The translations under genes and the position numbers were made by a program. Source: Saccopteryx bilineata (taxonomy: Eukaryota; Chordata; Mammalia; Chiroptera; Emballonuridae). From it: a stretch of DNA of 64,000 nucleotides. Below, piece by piece: positions 57,653 through 64,000 of this stretch. How positions within the stretch are numbered: the first letter of the stretch is position 1; every line of letters begins with the position of its first letter. The notes below the pieces were generated by a model. The model had not been told where the DNA came from, ran no database searches, and saw only the letters and a list, made by a program, of their open reading frames with translations. The stretch covers positions 234,812,779 through 234,876,778 of the forward strand of contig NC_089494.1 of the NCBI RefSeq assembly GCF_036850765.1. Direction: 5' to 3'.

Positions 57653-57986
57653 GGCGTTTAAGTTTGATGCTCAGGCAAAGATTGGCACAAGAAATTTGAA
57701 CTTGACTGTCATGGGCATACAGATAGTACTCAAATAAGTGCCTCACACTTTTCAACAAGAACATGCAGAGAAAACATCAAGGAATCTTCAAGATGGTAAG
57801 GGAGTAAAAGAAGAGTAAGAGGAAAGACCCACCAAAGAAGGTAGAGAAAGAATATTCCAAATGCCAGTACCACAAACATCATGACTATTGTGGAAAGAGA
57901 TTAGCACTTAATGAAGGATCCAGACAAAATATACACACAAGTCTTTAGAAATGCCCATAGATAGTATTTTATGGATGTAGTAAAAC

Positions 57987-58168
57987 ATTTATTTTTTTTA
58001 CTGATTTTAGAGAGAGAGGAAAGGAGAGAGAGAAAAACATTAATTTGTTGTTCCATGTATTTATGCATCCCTTGGTTGATTCTTGTATAAGCCCTAACCA
58101 AGAATGACACCAACTGACTTGACATGCCAGGACGACGCTCGAGCCAGCTGGGCTACCTGACCAGGGCA
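57987..58168 (-). mobile_element. tRNA-derived VES-like bat SINE, minus strand
   Basis: The reversed tail 'catttattttttttactgat', 'aaaacattaatttgttgttc', then 'tataagccctaaccaagaat' and 'gctgggctacctgaccaggg' (reversed head). A 13-bp near-perfect duplication, gatgtagtaaaac / gatgtaataaaaa, flanks it (57974-57986, 58169-58181). It ends about 100 bp upstream of the next exon. Confidence 0.88.
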
Positions 58169-58269
58169 GATGTAATAAAAAACTAACAAGGGGATTTGTG
58201 AAAGCTTTATTATTGTTCGTGTACTCCATTTACCTAAAAGTTTTTTACTCCAATTTCCTTCCTTCACAG

Positions 58270-58377
58270 TTCAGCCACATAGCGATTTGGGGCAGCATCA
58301 TACTCTGGGTGGTGTTTTTTGGAATCTACTCGTGTCTCTGGCCTGCTATCCCGATGGCCCCTGACATGTCAGGAGAG
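58270..58377 (+). CDS. ATP8A1: ATP8A1 exon, membrane segment M9
   Basis: A 108-bp exon of 36 codons, acceptor ccttcacag, donor gtaatg. It encodes [20 protein letters not shown], then [16 protein letters not shown]: membrane segment M9 followed by the exoplasmic loop toward M10. The last codon is complete (phase 0). The next expected exon (M10, beginning AAMLFSSGVFW in the protein as I remember it) was not found in the remaining 5.6 kb. Confidence 0.98.
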
Positions 58378-60363
58378 GTAATGTGTCCTAATAACTCATA
58401 ATTCAGCAAACCTTAAAAATTGGTATTCGTTAATGAACCTAAGTTGTTTATCCTGGATTTATATTAAAATAGAGCATTTGACCATTTAAAAGCTATTTTT
58501 AAATTCTACAGTTGTAATAAATCTTGAGAGAATATTTTAAACTTGGACATTTTACTTAAATCTGACATCCTTTCATAAACATAGTGAGGACAATAAAATA
58601 TGGTTGTCAGGAACGTGAATCATGTTAAGAATATCCATATAGAAACTGCTATTTTAAAATTAGAACATAAATCCACAAATATATTTTAGATGAGATATTT
58701 GGGGAAATAGTGGGCTTATGTTGATGGGACAGTCTATCATTTCTTCTGTTATCTCTTATTCTAAAGAAAAGTCTACTGTCACTGGACTAAATGCACTTCT
58801 TGAGTTGTCTTAATGACATCAGTTTGGTTTCCATTTTGAAAGAGTTAAAGCATTCGACATTTCAGCCTTATCATAGTCCATTTTCAATTCTGTCTTTCAG
58901 TTTCTTATTACACTAGTAGGAACTGAGTTATTAGGTGTTCATGGGGGAATGTCACAAGATCTCCTTTCCTTCAGAGGGGATTCCAGCAGTAGGAGGGTTT
59001 ATGATTTCAATTGCAGGAAATTTGACATAAAATGTATAAAAGAAAATGTGGAAAACATTTCGGGATTTCCTGTGACCTCACAGTAACTTGCAGATCAAGG
59101 TAACGTGAGCTCCGTTCCAGTACATTGTTTTCTCCATGGCCACAGGAAACCTTTCCAGTGGTTTCCCTGTATTTGGGGCCCCTAAGTACTGCCTGAGCAC
59201 CTTTCACTTTTGACAGTCTGGTTTGTAGATCATTTTCATGAAATTTTGTCTGACAGCATCCTGTTTTTTTATAAATTAGCAGAATGCAGACACATTAAAA
59301 CTTTTTTTTTCATGGTTAAATTTATTAGAGCACCACGATGTACTATTACAGCAAATCCAGACATCTCAGAGAGCGTGGACTTCCACCGAAAGTGGAGGAT
59401 TCCTTTGAAACATGGACTATGAACCCTAGAAAATTTACAGCGTGTATTTTGACAACAGAGAAAAAGCTGAGAATGCAGCTCCCTCTTACCTTGGTTTCTA
59501 AGTCCATTTTTCCTGGAGAAATAAAATGAAAGACTGTATCTATAATCTATCTGATGATGCCACTTGTAAAATTTAATTCTATCTTTCTTTTTATTTGATG
59601 TACTCTGTCTTACGGGACCCGCTTTTTCCCTAAAGTCAATTCCAACTTAATGTATTTTTTATTAGACCTCATTTTATCTCATTTCTTAATGTTTTCTCTT
59701 CATAATTAATGACACAAAAGATTTGGAGATCTGGAGTTTAAGCAACTCTAGCCAACAGCTTTGATGACATGAGCAGGGTTTTTGACCAGCTACTTCCATG
59801 ACAAGTGTGAAGTTTGATTGGCTTTTTGCCAACCAAATATAATTCTATCCTTGCCTGTAGAATTCCCAGTATTAACCAAACACAAAATTTAATATCATCT
59901 CTTGAGATTTGCGGTGATGCTGTGTTTAATTCCGATTGAAATGAATGTCATTACTACATCATGTTTCTGTTCACTTCATATACAGTGGGAAGTGCTAACG
60001 GGTTCTTTTTCTTATTGTTTTATTACTACTGATACTTTGAATATAATGTTTAAATAGCTTGTGCTCCACTGAAGATATGAAAATGGATTAATTCAGCATT
60101 AGGCTTGACTAGCTTGTCCAAAATGTAAGTCTGTTTCATTGATTCAAAGAAAAGAATAATACTTGAAATTTACGGAGTACTTTAGTGCTTAGAAAGCATT
60201 TTGATATATATGTGTGTATGTGAATGAGCCTCATAGCAACTCCAGAAAAGCAGGGTAACAAGAATGCCACTCAAACTCTCAAGGATGGGTATTCTACAGT
60301 TACTGTGTCCTGGACACCAGGGTAATAGATCCCAAAAAATGTTCATAGCAATACTCAATTTTT

Positions 60364-60748
60364 ATTTATTTTTTTATTTTTTTTTTTTTGTATTTTTCTG
60401 AAGCTGGAAATGGGGAGGCAGTCAGACAGACTCCCGCATGCGCCCGACCGGGATCCACCCGGCATGCCCACCAGGGGGCAATGCTCTGCCCATCTGGGGC
60501 GTCGCTCTGTTGCAACCAAGGCCATTCTAGCACCTGAGGCAGAGGCCACAGAGCCATCCTCAGCACCCGGGCCAACTTTGCTCCAATGGAGCCTTGGCTA
60601 CAGGAGGGGAAGAGAGAGACAGAGGAAGGAGAGGGGAAGGGGTGGAGAAGTAGATGGGCGCTTCTCCTGTGTACCCTGGCCAGGAATCGAACCCAGACTC
60701 CTGCACACCAGGCCAACGCTCTACCACTGAGCCAACTGGCCAGGGCCA
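60364..60748 (-). mobile_element. tRNA-derived bat SINE (long type), minus strand, young
   Basis: T-rich tail, 'gtatttttctgaagctgg', 'cgcatgcgcccgaccgggat', 'accagggggcaatgctctgc', 'ggccaggaatcgaacccag' (reversed B box) and 'ccactgagccaactggccag' (reversed A box and head). A perfect 15-bp duplication, caatactcaattttt, flanks it (60349-60363, 60749-60763). Confidence 0.96.
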
Positions 60749-60879
60749 CAATACTCAATTTTTGAATACTGTTATAATATATAGAGAATTACTAGTTCAA
60801 TTATAATCCAGTTAATTCTATAAAGAAGTAACTGCACTTAGGTTTACATTTTCTAATCTTAAAACATTTTAATCAAAAG

Positions 60880-61170
60880 TATCATCACATACATAGATAT
60901 ATGCATATACATGAAAAATTTATATATATTTCTATGTATATATATGTATATATATAATTAGCTAACCATCTTAAATAAAATTTATTAATTCATCTATTAA
61001 CTTTTATAGCAAAATACTATTGTAATAAACATTGCATATATATTAAACATAGAATTATATATTGTATATAATATGTACTACATATTATACATAATTTCTT
61101 ACTATTATAATATATGTTATATATCATATATACAGTAAAATAATTATATATAATAATATATGTATTATTG
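60880..61170. repeat. AT-rich low-complexity tract
   Basis: About 290 bp of TA/AT-rich sequence with many 'tatata' motifs ('tatatatatttctatgtata', 'tatatgtatatatataatt') and few G or C. A short minus-strand frame of Tyr/Ile-rich codons in it is an artefact. Confidence 0.85.
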
Positions 61171-61249
61171 TCAGTAGTACCAGGATAAGTATAAACATTG
61201 ACTTGATACGTTCCCCATAGAGCCTTGAGGCTTTTACTCATGGTCAGAT

Positions 61250-61510
61250 CAAGAGCCATTGGAGGGACCTGGAAAGAGGTGTCATGATCTGGCTTGTGTT
61301 TTCATAGCAGGACTGTGACTGCTGTGTTATGAACCACTTAGGAGGTTAGTGTAATAACCCAGGTGAGAGATAAAATGATGGCTTCAGATAGGAGGGCCAC
61401 AGTGCTGGAAGTGGTCGGATTTGAACCTAATTTGAAGGTAGCAGAGCCCATAGGATTTGTTGATAGACTTGCTTGGAGGAATAAGAGAAGTCAAGGCAGA
61501 CTCCATCGTG
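61250..61510 (+). repeat. Fragment of the ancient repeat seen at 150-1190
   Basis: 'gagccattggagggacctgg', 'aggtgtcatgatctggcttg', 'taataacccaggtgagagat', 'gaagtggtcggatttgaacc' and 'ggatttgttgatagacttg' correspond to the middle of the repeat whose other half is at 150-1190 (which has 'gaacccaggtgtacatgatg' and 'ctgatagggtggactgatag'). Confidence 0.55.
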
Positions 61511-61539
61511 TTGGCCATGAACATGATTAGAATTTGCTT

Positions 61540-61670
61540 GTCCACAACTCACTGGATCCTCACCGCAAACTTGTTATTATAACCATTTAACAGATGAGAA
61601 ACTATAAACAGAGAAGTTAAGCACCTTGTTGACATCCCGCTAACTCTAAGTGACAGATGATATTTTATCC
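61540..61670 (+). repeat. MIR fragment
   Basis: 'tcactggatcctcaccgcaa', 'tattataaccatttaacaga', 'tgagaaactataaacagaga', 'agttaagcaccttg': the ordered middle of MIR. Confidence 0.7.
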
Positions 61671-63009
61671 TGTGCCTTAAGCCCTGTGCCCTGCGTCTCT
61701 CTGAGCATAGTCACCCAGAGGAATCCGTGGTGTATAATCTATGATACAAATTAGAAAGCTGAAGGGCCGATCAGCCTTGCAGGTATTTCAAGGATTTGTG
61801 TGGCAAAGGAAATCTCTGTTTTCTGCTTTCCTGAGGGCACCGCCTCCACCATGTGGCTTCTCCTTCTAGACACATTGGTGGTCCTGCCCTTCCTCAGCCC
61901 CCTCTCCACATCTGAGCCACACTGACCATGCCAAAAGGCTTACACCCCTTCTCAACTGTCCCTTCCCCGTCATTTCTTCATTCACTCACTCCAGCCTAAC
62001 AGTGTGGGGCTCCTGGTGCCCCGTATATAAATGTTAAGTAAATGATTGGTAAATAAGTTTTTTTGCTTGCTTGTTTGTTTTGAAAAAATGAGAAATAGTT
62101 GGGTAGAGGTGACAGAGAGCCACATTTCACCTCAAATCGAACATCTCTCTAACACACAGAGACGCACAGGTAGCCATTTCCAGCAGCAGAGCAGGTGCTG
62201 GTCGGCCACTCGTGGTTCTTAGGAAGAGCCTCATTCCTCTGCACCCCCGAGGTTGCCTGGCAGTCCCCCAGATTCAGGTTCCAGTGTGGCCCACTGTTCT
62301 CTCCAGAAGCACCTCTTAAATAGTGAAAAGGCACAGACTGTCTTGCTCCAGTTAACAGAATCTCAGGGTGTGAATTGTACAAGACTTAGGTGTCTTTCAG
62401 GTACAGATCTCGTGCTTGTGTGGGCAGCTGGATGCCTATTCACACACAGAACTAGGTTTTTATAGTCACTTCCAGTTTACACTCTTGGCTCATCTTTTCG
62501 GCCCCCACCTGAAGACGGAACCGTTCCTCTCAACGTGTTGAAAGACAGTCCTAGCTCACTGAGAAGGGGAGGGCGGAGAATGACTAAATACTGTGCGCCT
62601 ACCGTGTTCTCCGGGCACTGTTTGATCCCACGCGTTTCTTGTCTCATTTCAGTCCATCTTACAAACCTTTGTGGTAAGCAAAGCGAGTGACCCAGAGAAT
62701 TCATCCCAGGTGGTGGTTTTTTCCAAATCCCATTGGTTCTCTCCAGCATCCTGAGGAAATAGAGTCTGGGAGGGGGACGGTGCTGTCCCCTTGCTGCCAG
62801 ATGGGAGCTCTTTCTCCTCTCCGCCGTCCTCCTTGTTTTGGTTGCTCTGATGTGACTGCTGTTCCCCAGGACACCTGGGGCCCTGTTCCTCTACCCTGTT
62901 AGCCAGATACCAAATGTTCCCATCTCTTTTTAAAAGTGCCCCAATTTCTAATTCTTTCTTTTCAACACCCATCTAACTGCGTATATTATAGAAATTCCAT
63001 CTCACTTAA

Positions 63010-63646
63010 CCCTTTGATTAGTGAGTTATTTTCATGCTTGCTGTCCCTCAGGAGCAAGTTTTTTTCAAAAAATGAAATAAGTTCCAGTTACTATGTTATT
63101 AACTTAAAATCATGTCTGTTTGATAACCAATTTATGGAAACAAGAAGAACATGCATTTGCCTTTTTTTTTTTTGTATTTTTCTGAAGTTGGAAACGGGGA
63201 GGCAGTCTGACAGACTCCCGCATGTGCCCGACCGGGATCCACCCAGCATGCCCACCAGGAGGCGATGCTCTGCCCATCTGGGGCGTTGCTCTGTTGTACC
63301 CAGAGCTATTCTAGCACCTGAGGCAGAGGCTGCAGAGCCATCCTCAGCGCCTGGACCAACTTTGCTCCAATGGAGCCTTGGCTGAGGGAGGGGAAGAGAG
63401 AGAGAGGAAGGAGAGGGGGAGAGGTGGAAAAGCAGATGGGTGCTTCTCCTGTGTGCCCTGGCTGGGAATCGAACCCAGGACTCCTGCACGCCAGGCCGAC
63501 AATCTACCACTGAGCCATCTGGCCAGGGCTACATTTGCCTTTTTTTAATGCTGCCTTACACATTTTTATAATAAAAATTTTTGTAATGCATGTACTCTGG
63601 TCAGGAGGCACAAGGATGTATGTGAACATTCGTACTACTCAAAGGG
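63010..63646. mobile_element. piggyBac-like MITE (TTAA flanks) interrupted by a SINE
   Basis: The left end is TTAA then CCCTTTGATTAGT; the right end is ACTACTCAAAGGG then TTAA. The termini are inverted repeats over 13 bp with one mismatch, and CCC...GGG ends with a TTAA duplication (63006-63009, 63647-63650) are the signature of piggyBac transposons. Without the nested SINE (63168-63531) and its duplicated site the element is only about 260 bp, so it is non-autonomous. Confidence 0.82.
63168..63531 (-). mobile_element. tRNA-derived bat SINE (long type), minus strand, inside the piggyBac-like MITE
   Basis: 'gtatttttctgaagttggaa', 'gaccgggatccacccagcat', 'ggctgggaatcgaacccagg' and 'tgagccatctggccaggg'. 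The flanking catttgcctttttt occurs at 63154-63167 and 63532-63545, a target duplication inside the older MITE. Confidence 0.94.
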
Positions 63647-63710
63647 TTAATAATCCTAGCCTCTTGCCTCTTCTTAACAGCCATATTAGCATAAATAATA
63701 CTCATCTCAT

Positions 63711-63711
<1 letters not shown>

Positions 63712-63765
<54 letters not shown>

Positions 63766-63778
63766 GTGTGTGTGTGTG
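63712..63778. repeat. (TA)n(TG)n compound microsatellite
   Basis: About 23 TA units followed by 'ttgtgtgtgtgtgtgtgtg'. Both strands have low-complexity frames here (Ile/Tyr) that are artefacts. Confidence 0.95.
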
Positions 63779-63899
63779 CATGAAATTGAAAACCCAATCA
63801 TCCCACATCATCAGAGAATGTAGAGGTGCCACTCAGATAACAATAAGGCCTCATTACTGAGGGTCAATCACTTGTTATAGTGCTTTTCATGTCATCACT

Positions 63900-64000
63900 C
63901 GGTTAACACTGTGAGCATTTAACAGCAACACTGTGAGGTGTGTCCTTTTATCTGTTTCCCAGACACAGAGTGGTTAACTCATTCCCTCAAGGTCACACAG
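63900..64000 (+). repeat. MIR fragment at the right edge
   Basis: 'ggttaacactgtgagcattt', 'ctgtttcccagacacagagt' and 'cctcaaggtcacacag' follow the MIR order; the copy runs off the window. Confidence 0.6.

Larger units (their letters stand above)
56889..58269 (+). other. ATP8A1: ATP8A1 intron (1.38 kb)
   Basis: Phase-0 intron, donor gtaaga, acceptor ccttcacag. It holds two minus-strand VES-like SINEs (57149 and 57987) and a purine-rich microsatellite at 57541-57652. Confidence 0.9.
58378..64000 (+). other. ATP8A1: ATP8A1 intron, 5' part, runs off the window
   Basis: Donor gtaatg at 58378. Contains SINEs on the minus strand at 60364 and 63168, an AT-rich tract at 60880-61170, ancient-repeat and MIR fragments at 61250-61670, a piggyBac-like MITE (63010-63646), a (TA)n(TG)n microsatellite, and a MIR start at the right edge. 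The stretch 58400-60340 appears repeat-poor with nothing recognised. Confidence 0.85.

Noticed and set aside
58378..64000. Search for the next ATP8A1 exon (M10)
   Set aside because: No frame resembling the M10 segment was found with splice sites before the window end.

Overview
This window is mammalian genomic DNA, almost certainly from a bat. The evidence is at least 18 tRNA-derived SINEs with heads of the type 'ccctggccggttggctcag...' or 'ccaggtagctcagttggtt...', which I recognise as chiropteran SINE families (the ~380-bp type is what I associate with horseshoe-bat relatives; the VES-like type is widespread in bats), together with L1, MIR and L2 remnants and numerous DNA-transposon MITEs. 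Family-level placement (Rhinolophus/Hipposideros-like) is recollection, not proof.

The only cellular gene I can support is ATP8A1, a P4-type ATPase (phospholipid flippase), on the + strand. Ten consecutive coding exons lie at 1986-2050, 21986-22158, 36449-36632, 36721-36831, 43640-43714, 43818-43940, 47304-47382, 55413-55474, 56832-56888 and 58270-58377. They are joined by GT-AG introns with consistent phases and give 1,037 coding bases (two bases of a split Gly codon plus 345 codons) without a stop. They run from the late P domain, through the GDGANDV hinge motif, to membrane segment 9. Upstream exons (N-terminus, A and N domains, phosphorylation site) and downstream exons (M10 and the cytoplasmic tail) lie outside. 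The whole window is therefore the interior of one gene, about 98% intron.

Layout: 1-1985 is intron with a degraded ancient repeat and a hAT MITE. The 19.9-kb intron at 2051-21985 holds SINEs, a direct ~100-bp duplication, a small CpG-rich patch, a (GA)n tract and a 1.1-kb pure pyrimidine tract with an exact 83-bp higher-order period. The 14.3-kb intron at 22159-36448 holds an internally deleted mariner-like transposon with ~100-bp inverted repeats, a cluster of SINEs, a hAT element split by two SINEs, two L1 3' ends and a MITE that is the inverted sister of one in the previous intron. The 6.8-kb intron at 36832-43639 is mostly quiet, with a perfect 17-bp hairpin. The 8-kb intron at 47383-55412 contains a broken transposon-like coding region (49828-51333) of a family I cannot name, a hAT MITE and a 69-bp minisatellite. 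From 58378 to the end there are SINEs, an AT-rich tract and a piggyBac-like TTAA-flanked MITE interrupted by a SINE.

The genes do not work together as an operon: this is a single split gene plus its intronic repeats. The most unusual items are the unnamed transposon-like pseudogene, the 83-bp-periodic polypyrimidine tract, the 69-bp minisatellite and the unexplained direct duplication at 5699/7366.
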